A DNA stretch of 64,000 nt from contig JAGMUV010000003.1 of assembly GCA_020744425.1 (NCBI GenBank), positions 4,402,001 through 4,466,000 of the forward strand, read 5' to 3'. Under the pieces are notes generated by a model. It saw only the letters and a program-made list of their open reading frames with translations, ran no database searches and was not told the origin of the DNA. The translations under genes were made by a program, and so were the position numbers. Positions within the stretch are counted from its first letter, which is position 1. Each line of letters begins with the position of its first letter. Source of the DNA: Dactylonectria macrodidyma. Taxonomy: Eukaryota; Ascomycota; Sordariomycetes; Hypocreales; Nectriaceae. Of this stretch, positions 23,105 through 33,572 are shown one piece after another.

Positions 23105-23881
23105 ATGACCATTTTTTATACACTGTTCGTTCTAACTCTTGCTTTAAGCCGCTCTATCGGGGTGGCTGCTAGCACAAATGACACAAACCTTGTTGAGCAA
23201 TTGTTCCTCGACATCTCTGCGGATGACGTTACCAACAATACCGACGGTATACCAACGGTTGAGCCATGGGCCAGCAAATACGTCACTACTATTCAGGAAA
23301 AGAGGTTCGGTGACGCTGTGTGGGCGCGATACCATATGATGGGAGAGGTCAAGAATGATATCGTTGGCGACACAAACCTAACTGTGCTTGGGGGTATTAA
23401 GGAAGACGCCATGGGATACAAGGCCAATGCAGCCGAACAGTTCACCGAAGCTCTGTCACTCTACGAGAACACGAGCAGTGAGGATGCGCATACCGACGTG
23501 CTTGACGTCATCTCAAATGTCAACCTCCAGGATGTCTCCCATCTTGAGGAACGAGTCACATTTGGCATCAAGTGCAGCGGAGACCATCTTGCCTACCGGT
23601 CCTGCTGTTACCGGGTTCTTGATCTCATGTCCAAGCAAAAGACGTACCTCAGAGGCCGAAGGCTAGTCTATAGCATTAATAGCTGCAACCTGAGGGTCGG
23701 CCCGCAAGGCAAAGGATCCGATGTGACATATTACACCGCTCATGCGATGGCTCTATTGATCGAGGAACAGTGTTCACGAGTGCTATCGTGCTGTGATTCC
23801 GTGAAGGTTTCGGGTTACTCGCCTAGGAATTCTGGACGCCGCAAAATTTGCCTCAGCTCCAAGTCGACAGGTTGTTACTGA
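23105..23881 (+). CDS. Secreted cysteine-rich protein, candidate effector
   Basis: A single exon of 258 aa. Residues 1-22 form a clear signal peptide (MTIFYTLFVLTLALSRSIG then VAA). The middle part carries the motifs VEPWASKYV and RFGDAVWARYHMMG. The last 105 residues hold nine cysteines, including paired CC at two places, and begin with GIKCSGD. The cysteine-rich end is vaguely like KP4-type killer-toxin-like domains in order of GIxC, CC and terminal C, but I cannot align it with confidence and do not assign that family. A broken paralogue lies 1.3 kb upstream, so the family has duplicated locally. A gene-poor neighbourhood plus signal peptide and cysteines fits a secreted effector or antimicrobial protein. 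The function is unknown. Confidence 0.7.
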   Translation: MTIFYTLFVLTLALSRSIGVAASTNDTNLVEQLFLDISADDVTNNTDGIPTVEPWASKYVTTIQEKRFGDAVWARYHMMGEVKNDIVGDTNLTVLGGIKEDAMGYKANAAEQFTEALSLYENTSSEDAHTDVLDVISNVNLQDVSHLEERVTFGIKCSGDHLAYRSCCYRVLDLMSKQKTYLRGRRLVYSINSCNLRVGPQGKGSDVTYYTAHAMALLIEEQCSRVLSCCDSVKVSGYSPRNSGRRKICLSSKSTGCY

Positions 23882-26800
23882 TGGAATGTTGCAAGGTTGG
23901 TGTATCAAACAAGCTCAAGGTAAGCGATTTCGTTAGAAGGACTTTACTCTTCGCTAATAGACACTGACAGCAGCCAATTCCTGGGGCATTAGGGTTGGGG
24001 ATGACAGGGAGACAACGGCGGGTTCAGGAAAGATGAGAATGGTCACCAGTCGGCAGGTCGATGTGTAATGGCAAGAGCCCAGCCCAGCCCGGCGCCAAAT
24101 TGTAACAAAACTCGATGTTGGTAATATACTTGCCCTTCTAACTTCGGCCTGGAGCCAACCTCTAGAGCATTTAGACACCATTTGTGATCACAAATCACTG
24201 GTAACATCCAGGTTATGACTCTCTTTTCGTCGCATTTACTGCATAGTTCCCAAGTACTGCGTGGGTTTCGATGACCAAACATAAGACGATCAGATAAAGG
24301 TCAGTATTATCCCTGCACAGTTAACGCACGGGGCCAATCAAGCTGAGGGGTGAGCTATTCCTGTCACAGCTGATCAGCATACCCGTCCGTTAGTATGAAT
24401 TTTAACTGACAATTCCATCTCTAACACCGGAACTTGAAGGTGTCTACACTAGTAGCTTGGGCGCAGTTGTGATAGAAACTCCCATTGCCGGGTTGGTGGC
24501 TAGCTGTCCCATACCTGGATCCAATCCGGAGGCCGATCTAGTATCTTTCCCCACACCGGCTGACTTGCTAGCAAGTTTGAGTATCGAGTTTCCCAGTTCA
24601 ATAACACGGCTCGTACGCAGATATTGTCAAGTTCTAGACACATCGCATGCGGCATCATTCGATGGGGGCTTAACTACCCAATCTTTTTATCGCCTGTTCA
24701 CTCTCATGACCTGCTACGTGACAACCTTGAAAAGAAACACTTGGACGCGACCTACCCTATACCATCAACATTACAAAAGGATTTCAGAACATTGCTTGAT
24801 GAGTCGGCTGAGATGGGCTTCATCGGTCGAGGGGTTTGAGAAGATGATCGCATTGTGCAAAAGAGAACAACCAATTGGGTATCACGCTCCTCCTTCTTTA
24901 GGGACACACGTCCGTCGGTTTTTACGGCTTCGCCTATTTAGTTCCTCCAGTCTGGTTGCTGCATCCGATCGGATTAGGCAAATAGTTAATTCAGCTCAAA
25001 TTCTTTGTCCACACTCTACTTCCTAATCATAACGTTGTATCAATGGCTAGCTAATTGAATATCTACTACGCAATACATCTGGCTGGACAAAAGCTCGACC
25101 GCTAGCCAGTTAAGGCTTTGTTGTACGGTGTGTAGTGGTGCGGGCTCTTCTTCTCGCACCGCTGTGCCACATTTGCTCGTTTCACCACGACGATCAGTTC
25201 GGCGAGGCGTCTGTAAATAATCCGTCCACTAGAATAAAGACTTGCCTTGTTCTGGAAATCCCCGGCACACTTCCACGGCATAAATGACATGGTGTCACAC
25301 ATCTTCAGCTGTTTGAGTGGCGATTGTTGGAAGATGATGGTGTGCAGAGCTCTGGACAACTCATCCACTTCCGTAGGCATAGTTCACCGTAGCGACAGCA
25401 TACCATTTCTTCCACTAGAAGATGCAGTAGAACACACCGCTATCTGCTGATGTTCTCAATTTCACGACGTAGTATTTCCTCTTGTCTTGTGGACTTCATT
25501 TCAAGCCTACAGTAGTATTTTAATGGCTAAAATTGGACCTTCAATCAAATCGTCGCGCCGACCAACGCAGTGTGGATATGGAAAATGGAGTCGGGTCGAC
25601 AAAATCCATCGACACTAGCAAGCATCAGTGACGCGTCGGACGGTCGGGCTAACCTTTTCAATAAACATGAACATCAATGTTGTTTTCCCATGGTCCTGGT
25701 CCATGAGATATCCTTGACAGGGTTCAAACCTCTAGCAGCCTAGCTTTGTTCCCCATAAACTGGGTGCTGCAGCCAAGAAAGAGCCCCTAAGCCACGCGTC
25801 CTATTACGCGTGCAACAGGTACTGGAAAAGGGCGAGCGAGTTCCCGATCACGGCACTATTATCCCTGCTGGGAAACGCACGGTTTCGTCCCGTTCCCGTG
25901 CTCCCCTTCGAAGCTTGGCCCTGGAAGACGGCCATCCGACAGGGGGGAGTGACAAGACGGTGACATACTCCTTGCAGTGACATGCGAGTTTCCTCCAGTG
26001 ACGTGAACACCTCTGGTTGCTGAAACATGCGCCACCGGTGGTGAACGGTGGCGCTGAAGAGGATACTGGGTTGGTTTTGCTCTTGAAACTTGGATTCCTG
26101 ATTGAAATTGAGCATTTGACCATATAGATGCACATGACATGGTCATCCCAACTCTCCAACAAGAAATAATGAAGAAATCCATCCTCCTCACCGTCCGTGG
26201 CGATTCATTCAACACTACCTTCTTTCATCGTTCCAGAATATATTTTTCCGTTGGATTCCATCGAAACGCGTTTCAAGACCGTTTGCCCGTTTCTGAGCCA
26301 AGGAAAAATTGCTCCGTTTTGACCCACGGGTGATCCGTTTCAGGTTTCCAGCTGTTCTCTCTTTCAGGGGCGTTACACGCACATCACCGACCATCTGAAC
26401 AAAAACTCCACTAGCAACACAATGAGAAAAGAAAAAGTGGCACCACAGGCGGGAGTGGACTTTTTTTCAGGCTAGGCTGCTAAAGCCAAAATAGGCATAA
26501 ATGTCATGCATAAGGTGGGCGTCTTGGTTGATGTGTAGATAGTTGCCATGGCGTTAGAAGCCGAACGCAGCAACTCAGATATGCGATTTCAAACGGAAAA
26601 CCCCATAGCTCATCTGAAGTTCCTCAAATTGAAAGATTGTCTGTTTCTGGGACCTCGCAATGTAAAAAGAAGAGAGACAGAGTAAAAATCCACGTTGACC
26701 ATGCACTGAAACAGGCCAGGCCCGTTTTTCAATACGATGACCCTACACCTGAACCGTTTCACTAAACTGGATCCCTGTGACAGCGGCAAAGAATCTGACT

Positions 26801-27189
26801 GGCGTTGGAAAGCTCTCCCCTGCTGGTGGGTAAACAAGCTTACTGGCATTAGGGTATTGAGACCGTCCATGTCGCATCTGCGGGAAGCATCATGTTAATT
26901 CAGGGGGCCGCAGAGGATCTTCCCACTTGGTGACAGGGGCGATCATGATCAGAGTGAATGATTGTTATATAAACTCGTTGTTCTCGCTCTCAATTCATAT
27001 TCTTCTTTCTGCTCGTTATCCCAGACTTCATTCGAACAAGCTGTGCTTGATCATTCTTTTTTCTTTCCAACTACCCAAGCCGGCTTGACTAGGATTTTCC
27101 TCTCGCTTTGTCCACTCACTCAGAACAAACTCGTCGTTCACCACAACACAACCTTCTTTAATCAACAACCAACCCAACCCTCTTTCAAG
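23882..27189. other. 3.3-kb gene-poor region before the pectate lyase
   Basis: No gene is convincingly supported. The longest frame, open from about 24409 to 25026 on the plus strand, has no ATG near its start, and an overlapping frame at 24624-24839 looks equally protein-like. This may be a decayed gene. Minus-strand frames at 25804-26215 overlap each other in three frames and have no coding character. The last 250 bases are the pectate lyase promoter and 5' leader. Confidence 0.45.
26966..26973 (+). promoter_or_regulatory. TATA box of the pectate lyase gene
   Basis: TATATAAA lies 217 bp upstream of the pectate lyase ATG. A long CT-rich leader ending in CAACCAACCCAACCC-type sequence follows, typical of highly expressed fungal secreted enzymes. 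Confidence 0.6.
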
Positions 27190-28321
27190 ATGCAGTACCG
27201 AATGACCCTCGCCGCCTGCCTGGCCCTCTCCACCGCCGTCTACGCCAGCCCCTTCAGGCCCCAGATCACCGGCGCTCCTCGAGCCATCCGCAAGCGTGCC
27301 CAGCCCGATTCCCAGGGCAGCAGCGTCCTCGATGCCCCCATGACCATTGCCGCTGGCGAGAGCTTCGATGGTGGCAATGTCATGTACGACCGAGGTGTTA
27401 GCTGCACTGGACAGGAGGAGGGCGGCGACTCTGATGCCGTCTTCATCCTTGAGGCTGGTGCTACTCTGTCCAACGTCATCATTGGTATGCTCTAAATTTG
27501 CCGTCTTGCCCAGCTGGGGACATCATACTAACTCATCTGTTACAGGCCCCAACCAGATCGAAGGCGTTCACTGCAACGGTGGTTGCACCCTCAACGAGGT
27601 CTGGTGGGACGCCGTCTGCGAAGATGCCTTCAGCATCAAGAAGCAGGAGTCTGGCGAGACAACCACCATCAACGGCGGCGGTGCCACCGGAGCCGATGAC
27701 AAGGTGATCCAGCACAACGGTGGCGGTACCGTCATCATCAACGACTTCACCGTCTCCGACTTCGGTAAGATGTACCGCAGCTGCGGCAACTGCGACGACA
27801 TGCCCGCTCGCCACGTCCAGGTCATCGGCGGCTCCGCCTCCAACGGAGACATCCTGGTCGGTATCAACTCCAACATGGGCGACACGGCCTCCATCTCGGG
27901 CGTCACCCTGACTAGTGTTGATGACGAGTGCATCGACTTTGAGGGTGTCACCGACGGCAGCGAGCCTAGTGAGATCGGCCCCTGCTCCGACACCTCCGGC
28001 TCGGGCTCCAACACCTCGGCCGGCTCTGGCACTGCCACCTCGGCCGTCGCCGGCGTTGAGTCTTCGGCCGTCGCTGAGGTCTCTACCTCTGCTGCCGAGT
28101 CTGGTGCTACCCCTACTGCTAGCACTGGAGACGACTCCAGTGATGACGACTCCGACGATGAGGAGTCCAACGATGACGACGAGGAAGAGTCTACCGACGA
28201 TGACGAGGAAGAGTCCACTGACGACACTGAGGAGTCCTCCGATGATACCGAGGAGTCCGATGACACTGAGGAGCAACAGCAGCAGCAGCCTGGTGGCGGC
28301 TTCCAGGGCGGCTTCTGGTAG
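27190..28321 (+). CDS. Secreted pectate lyase, polysaccharide lyase family PL3, with acidic C-terminal tail
   Basis: Cleaves demethylated homogalacturonan by beta-elimination outside the cell. Exons 27190-27484 and 27546-28321 (61-bp intron) give 356 aa. Signal peptide is about residues 1-19, and a Kex2-like KR at 35-36 may end a propeptide. The PL3 core runs from about 42 to 245, with the conserved blocks [24 protein letters not shown] (104-127), [11 protein letters not shown] (150-160) and YRSCGNC (175-181). Most PL3 enzymes end near here. This one continues with a Ser/Thr/Ala linker (246-293), an Asp/Glu/Ser block (294-341), five Gln and a Gly-rich end GGFQGGFW. The core is complete, so activity is likely. 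Confidence 0.93.
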
Positions 28322-28566
28322 ACAACCACTGGAAATATCAAGGCCTGTGTATAGATTTGCCTTAGCACCCTTGTGCCAAGCAAGCTTCCACATGCGCAGT
28401 GCCCCATATACTTGCGGGTTGAGTATATAGCTACTTTTTAACTTCTATATATTATTTTTACTGGGTATAAAAACATCTCTAAGTCCTGTCGGTGGTGATT
28501 GTTCATTGTTTATCATCTGTCTCTATAGCCGTAACGTATTGATGTTTTTGTCTGTATAACCTCCCA

Positions 28567-31191
28567 TCACAGATATTCTCTAACATTGGCCAAATTGACA
28601 ATGGCCGAAACCCCATACCGAGCTGTATCATTCGTAAAGACCCACGGAGCCTCCTCCCCGACGGCAAAGTACTCAGGAGGAGCCGTCTTATTCACCCGCC
28701 ACTCCATATTCTCATCATATCCATCAGTCTTGAAGAATTGTTCCCACGCTGCCTTTCCGAGCTGCTCGCTCTTCTCCTCCACAGCCGCTATTGCCGTCAG
28801 TGTTGAGTGGCTCTGTCTCCATATGCCAGGCCCAGGCGGAAACTCGAAGCCAAATTCCTTGAGCTGGGCTTTGGGACCGCCGTTGTAGGCTCGGCAGTAG
28901 GATAGCCATACTCTTCGGAAGCTGGCTACTGCGTCGGGATATTCGTCCCTTGCGTATGCGAGTAGCTCTGTAAAAATTTCGGGGAAGCCGAAGAGCATGG
29001 ACAAGTGCGAGATGGCATACTCAGGCGTCGGCGGAGGGCACTCACGAATCTCGCCCGTCTTGGGATTCAGAAGTATGGCGTTATTCGCAATACCATGCGT
29101 CAACCCACCAAGGCCGTTCAGCAACTTGACCAGCAAGTCTCTCGCATGCTCCCACCCTCCCGTACGTCGTTCCCACGCCGTAAGCCACGCAGCAGCCAGA
29201 GGCCCGCAGTCGAGGCCAATATTGGTCATGGCAAAACCCTCAGGCACCGCAGAGTGCTGCTGGACCTTGCGGTGCGAGTCGAGCCCTAGTAGAGCGTCCT
29301 GGCACTGCTGCAGCTCCTGGATCAAATCCCCGATGCGCTCGTCGCCTGTGAGGAAGTAGTAGATGCGCTTGAAGAGAACGTGGGATATCCGGAGTTGCTT
29401 CGAGCTGTCGCTAAAGTGCTGAACGCCGTGGCGCGTGCCAAAACCCTTGAAACGGCCCGCGTGGTAGACGTCGACTTCGGAGGTATGCCGGGTCATAGCC
29501 TCGGCCATCTTGAAGGCGTCGGCTCTTCCTGTGCGCAGATAGTACAGCCATAGCCACAGGTCTGTCGACAACTCCGAATTGTCCCAGGCATAACCGCCGA
29601 CGTCGTATCGCCAGGCGTGTCGATATTTATCGTACGTGTGCTGCACGTCGCCGTGGTCCCAGAACCCATACCAGCGGTGCTGCTCGACCTGGCCGCGGTA
29701 GTAGTTGAAGAGTAGATCGAGGTTGTTATCAATATCTTGCTCTCGCTGGGTTGGAGAGTAGTTGAGGTGGAGGGAGTCCGGAGACCAGCAGCCGTGGAAG
29801 ACGCCCGTCGAGTGCATGTACTCTGGTGTAGGGGCCAAGCGAGGAGGGTCTCTCACCAAGGATGAAAAGAGACCCAACTCTTGCTTGGATGGCGTCTCCA
29901 GAAACGGCTTGATGAAGAACTCGTTGGATCTCCCGATGCCGTTTGCAGTTGCGAAGCCCGGCTCGTAGTCCTCGTACGTCACATGCAGGGCCTCTATTTG
30001 CTTGGTGTAAGAGTCCAACCCAAGACCATCGTGATATGGTCTCGTGTCGAGAGGCTCAGCCAGCGGAGAGTACAGCCACATGGTGACGGTTCCTTCGTCC
30101 TTGGTCAGATCCGCTAGGTCTATCTGGGTCGGATAACGCTCCCAGAAGTTGGCCATGCCCACGGCCAAGCCGCCATGTCGGGCTGACCCAATGTACGCTG
30201 TTCCATCAGCTCGACCGCCTCCAGCAGCCTTGACCCAAGAACAGCCAGGTTTCGTTCGTTTCTTGATGATGAAGCCATCAGAAGATAGCTGAGAAAGCGA
30301 GTAGGCGTCCCAGGAAGGAATAGCAGCTAAACCTGTAGCAAGATCGTTCCTGTCCCATTCATGATCATGGAGTTCAACCGGTTTGCCTGCAGTTTGGTCG
30401 ATTCTGGTTTGCACAGTTGGTCCAAACCACAGCCCGGAGAGCCCTTGGACCTCTTCCGACAGGATGCCACGGTCTGAGCCCCCAAGGCGGATGTGTCTGT
30501 TATATAATTCAGCATCTCGCATAGGAACCGAGAACCGAAGGCCTAGCGATGTCAACGGTTCTTGGCTGTCTAAGTCATGGATAAAAGAATGGACTATTCG
30601 GAGCGATGAGGCGTCAGAGTGCACGTAGACTCTTGCGTCGAAGGGAAGGTGGTGCTCTCCATTGGAGATGACTGTTCCGGACACTTTGACGACAACTCTG
30701 TCGCTGGTGATGTTTTCCACGTTGACATTAGTGATATGTGTTGAGTACTCCTTCTTGTTGATGGATGCGACAATTGTAGCGCCTGAACATACGCAACGAC
30801 CGTTCAAAGACAAACTGTCGAAGATGGAAGAGCTTCCAGGAAGAGAAAAGTCCAATCTTAGACCCCTTGCAGTTCTTATCGACATGGACTTGTCGGACCT
30901 GTCAACCACGAGACCAGTCCTTTTCTCCGGGCTGTCGGCACCCTTTACCGAATAGCCGCCGCAGTACCCGATGTTGCTGCTCACAGAGTGCGCCGTCCAC
31001 TTCAAAGACCCGTCGGGCCAAAATGCAATCTCACGTGAGTCAAGCGGGTATTCTTGACCTTCACCTTCAATGACAAAAGATTGCCCAGGTTGATAGAGGC
31101 CTTTGGGCCATGGCATGCCAAAGGAGACCTCGTTGGCGAGGGCCTCCTTGTCGCGGTGGCCGCCTAGCCAGTGTACTTTGCCGACTGACAT
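28567..31191 (-). CDS. Exo-rhamnogalacturonan lyase, PcRGLX/YetA-like (PL26 type)
   Basis: A single exon of 874 aa. The protein matches the three-part architecture of Penicillium exo-rhamnogalacturonan lyase PcRGLX (PL26) and bacterial YetA: an N-terminal beta-sandwich (about 1-400), a central alpha-toroid containing WYGFWDHGDVQHTYDKYRHAWRYD and AWDNSELSTDLWLWLYYLRTG (about 510-570), and a C-terminal sandwich. Such enzymes release an unsaturated GalA-Rha disaccharide from rhamnogalacturonan-I ends. The N-terminus MSVGKVHWLGGHRDKE has no signal peptide, so it should act inside the cell. It is divergent from an MFS sugar transporter 755 bp away, as expected if imported oligosaccharide is its substrate. 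Family assignment is from recognised motifs, with no search run. Confidence 0.85.
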   Translation of the reverse strand: MSVGKVHWLGGHRDKEALANEVSFGMPWPKGLYQPGQSFVIEGEGQEYPLDSREIAFWPDGSLKWTAHSVSSNIGYCGGYSVKGADSPEKRTGLVVDRSDKSMSIRTARGLRLDFSLPGSSSIFDSLSLNGRCVCSGATIVASINKKEYSTHITNVNVENITSDRVVVKVSGTVISNGEHHLPFDARVYVHSDASSLRIVHSFIHDLDSQEPLTSLGLRFSVPMRDAELYNRHIRLGGSDRGILSEEVQGLSGLWFGPTVQTRIDQTAGKPVELHDHEWDRNDLATGLAAIPSWDAYSLSQLSSDGFIIKKRTKPGCSWVKAAGGGRADGTAYIGSARHGGLAVGMANFWERYPTQIDLADLTKDEGTVTMWLYSPLAEPLDTRPYHDGLGLDSYTKQIEALHVTYEDYEPGFATANGIGRSNEFFIKPFLETPSKQELGLFSSLVRDPPRLAPTPEYMHSTGVFHGCWSPDSLHLNYSPTQREQDIDNNLDLLFNYYRGQVEQHRWYGFWDHGDVQHTYDKYRHAWRYDVGGYAWDNSELSTDLWLWLYYLRTGRADAFKMAEAMTRHTSEVDVYHAGRFKGFGTRHGVQHFSDSSKQLRISHVLFKRIYYFLTGDERIGDLIQELQQCQDALLGLDSHRKVQQHSAVPEGFAMTNIGLDCGPLAAAWLTAWERRTGGWEHARDLLVKLLNGLGGLTHGIANNAILLNPKTGEIRECPPPTPEYAISHLSMLFGFPEIFTELLAYARDEYPDAVASFRRVWLSYCRAYNGGPKAQLKEFGFEFPPGPGIWRQSHSTLTAIAAVEEKSEQLGKAAWEQFFKTDGYDENMEWRVNKTAPPEYFAVGEEAPWVFTNDTARYGVSAIVNLANVREYL

Positions 31192-31946
31192 GGTGGTTTA
31201 ACGTGACTGAGCTTGCTTCAAAGCGATTGAAGAATAGACCAAGTAACTGGTTCGGTATTGAAAGTCCAATACCAACAACTGACAAGGGAATTACCCCCAA
31301 AAGTGCGGTGTAGACTGTTGGTGATAATTACCAGGGACAAGAATGCCACGCGTTGCGAGCTAGGTGCAGACTCTCAAGTTGACCCGAGCACGAAACAGCC
31401 CCCATGCATTCATAAGCTTACATAACATCACTAGACATGCATCTCGTTCACAACAGCCCTGTAGATATCACAACATCAAAGGACCCCGGGGATCGTTACC
31501 CCTTTGGGCGTGCGGAGTACACCCCATGGAGTAGCGCGGGGGAAGCGTGATTTACCCCGGAATATCGCCAACACGAAATTGGTGCGGAAAACAAGGACCA
31601 ACAGAGAAGATTGCGGGGGTATTTTTACCCTTTTGCTTTGGGGCATTTTTCCCACTAATCCCTTGCTTCTTCTTCCAAGCCCTGTCCTCGCAGATGACCC
31701 GAGATGTGGGCAGAGTTCGGTGTCGACTGGACCGGGTCGCCGAGGGCCTGGGCTTGGGTATCAAGCAACCTGGGGTGAAGCTGTTAGTCAGTTTCACTTG
31801 GAGTAGGGTCGTATTGACATGTGGAATGGTCAAGGGATGGGTGGTTGTCAAGAACATAAATGTAGTCCTAGCGGCCCACCCATGAACTACAATCCTTCTC
31901 ACTCTCTCAACTCCTCCATCCATCAACACATACACCGACAGTCAAG
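31192..31946. promoter_or_regulatory. Shared divergent promoter of rhamnogalacturonan lyase and MFS transporter
   Basis: Both start codons face away from this 755-bp region, so it can co-regulate the two genes. It contains several TGCGG words (31515, 31581 and nearby) and a CCCCGGGG palindrome near 31485-31492, which could serve GAL4-type regulators. The cluster motif GGGCATCGG is absent here. The 100 bases before the transporter ATG are CT/CA-rich leader. Confidence 0.5.
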
Positions 31947-33572
31947 ATGGTCCAACACCAAGAAGACGCCAAAGACCCCAACACGACCAATGTGGTGGCC
32001 GAAAAGGACGAGGAGGCCTACGTGGCCCCCGACGACATCCTCAAGGGCGCCCAGCAGGCCACCGATGCCGAGCACTCGATGACGCTCATGGAGGGCATCC
32101 GCAAGTACCCCAAGGCGTGTCTCTGGTCGGTGCTCTTCTCGTCCGCCCTCATCATGGAGGGCTTCGACAAGGCCTTTGTCACGTCCTTCTTCGCGTTTCC
32201 GCCCTTCCAGGAGCGCTATGGCGAGCTGCAGGAGACAGGCGACTACCAGGTGCCTGCTGATATCCTGGCCGGTGTTTCCAACGGTGTGAGCGCTGGCCAG
32301 ATCATTGGCTTGCTGCTTAACGGTTTCCTCGCGGATTGGTTCGGTTACCGTATCGTCATGATCGGCTGCCTGTTCCTCATGGTGTGCTTCATCTTCCTGC
32401 AGTTCTTCGCCACCAGCATCTACATGTACATGGGCGCTGGTATCCTGCTTGGTGTCCCGTGGGGCGTCTTCCAGACCTTGACGACGACCTTCGCTGCTGA
32501 AGTCACGCCCAACGTTCTGCGTCCCTACCTTACCATGTTGGTCCCCATGTGCTGGAGTATCGGTTATCTTCTCGGAACCAGCACGTTGAGAGGCTTCCTC
32601 TCCATGGAGGGCGAGTGGGCGTACCGCATTCCCTTTGCCCTGCAATGGGTCCTGCCCATCCCCCTCGCCATCGGCATCTACTTTGCGCCCGAGTCTCCCT
32701 GGTGGCTCGTCCGCAGAGGCCGTACTGAGGACGCCGAGAAGTCGCTGCGCAGATTGCGATCTAAGGGCACGGAGGAGGAAATCGCAAACACCATGTCCAT
32801 GATGGTGTACACGGTCAAGATCGAGAACGAGATGAACACGCACAGCACGTACATGGACCTGTTCAAGGGCGTCAACCTGCGACGAACGGAAATCACCGTC
32901 CTCACCTATGTTATCCAGGAGATCTGCGCGCCTCTCATCTCCTACGTCGTCTACTTTTTGCAGCAAGCTGGTCTGCCCACAACTTCGTCGTTTGAGTTTG
33001 GAATGGGCCAGTACGCTCTGGCCATTGTTGGTGTCTTTATTGCCTGGTATCTCTCTCCCAAGTACGGACGACGAACGTTCATCTTGGTTGGAACCACCTT
33101 TATGGCTGGCACCACCTTCATCATTGGCTTCTTGGGTATCCCAGACACTGTCAAGCACACCAACTTCGCGTACGCCATCGGCAGCATCTTGTTGGTTGAG
33201 TACTTCTTCTTCTTCATCACGCTAGGCCCCATCATCTACACCGTCGTCACCGAGGTGCCGTCCAACTACCTGCGAACCAAGAGCGTCGTCATCGCGCGAG
33301 CCACTTACAACGTCGGCGTCTTGATCTACGGCCAGCTCGTCCCGCGCATGATCCAACGCGCCTACTGGAACTGGGGCGCCAAGTGCGGCTTCTTCTACGG
33401 CGGCATCATGGTCATGGGTCTTATCTGGGCCTGGTTCCGTCTGCCCGAGACGCAGAACCGAACTTTTGCTGAGATTGATATTCTCTTCAAGAACAAGGTC
33501 AAGGCGCGCGACTTTGTTAAGGCCAAGGTTAATCTCGCCACGCAGACTGTTTCTCAGGAGGATGATTCGTGA
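31947..33572 (+). CDS. MFS sugar transporter (maltose/glucoside-permease-like branch)
   Basis: Proton symport of a sugar or small oligosaccharide across the plasma membrane. A single exon of 541 aa with about 12 hydrophobic segments and long hydrophilic termini. Sugar_tr signatures are present: PESPWWLVRRGR after helix 6, SPKYGRRTF between helices 8 and 9, and PETQNRTFAEID after helix 12. The sequence MEGIRKYPKACLWSVLFSS near the N-terminus resembles alpha-glucoside permease-type fungal transporters, which accept di- and oligosaccharides. Its promoter is shared with the exo-rhamnogalacturonan lyase, so I infer import of rhamnogalacturonan fragments or rhamnose. The substrate is not readable from sequence. 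Confidence 0.9.
   Translation: MVQHQEDAKDPNTTNVVAEKDEEAYVAPDDILKGAQQATDAEHSMTLMEGIRKYPKACLWSVLFSSALIMEGFDKAFVTSFFAFPPFQERYGELQETGDYQVPADILAGVSNGVSAGQIIGLLLNGFLADWFGYRIVMIGCLFLMVCFIFLQFFATSIYMYMGAGILLGVPWGVFQTLTTTFAAEVTPNVLRPYLTMLVPMCWSIGYLLGTSTLRGFLSMEGEWAYRIPFALQWVLPIPLAIGIYFAPESPWWLVRRGRTEDAEKSLRRLRSKGTEEEIANTMSMMVYTVKIENEMNTHSTYMDLFKGVNLRRTEITVLTYVIQEICAPLISYVVYFLQQAGLPTTSSFEFGMGQYALAIVGVFIAWYLSPKYGRRTFILVGTTFMAGTTFIIGFLGIPDTVKHTNFAYAIGSILLVEYFFFFITLGPIIYTVVTEVPSNYLRTKSVVIARATYNVGVLIYGQLVPRMIQRAYWNWGAKCGFFYGGIMVMGLIWAWFRLPETQNRTFAEIDILFKNKVKARDFVKAKVNLATQTVSQEDDS

Noticed and set aside
23558..23881. Assignment of the cysteine-rich end as a KP4-type domain
   Set aside because: Only the order of a few cysteines is similar. 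I cannot support the family without a profile search.
25720..25750. tRNA-like B box (GGGTTCAAACCTCT)
   Set aside because: The T-stem does not pair properly and no acceptor stem, D-arm or anticodon arm can be found upstream.
27533..28407. Two long minus-strand frames opposite the pectate lyase
   Set aside because: They are antisense shadows. The Ser/Asp repeats of the tail create open frames on both strands, and the plus strand has signal peptide, intron and PL3 motifs.
31923..33158. Minus-strand open frame of 411 aa opposite the MFS transporter
   Set aside because: It is the mirror of a codon-biased GC-rich gene. Its translation is Asp/Glu/Arg/His-rich without domains, while the plus strand encodes a clear 12-helix transporter.
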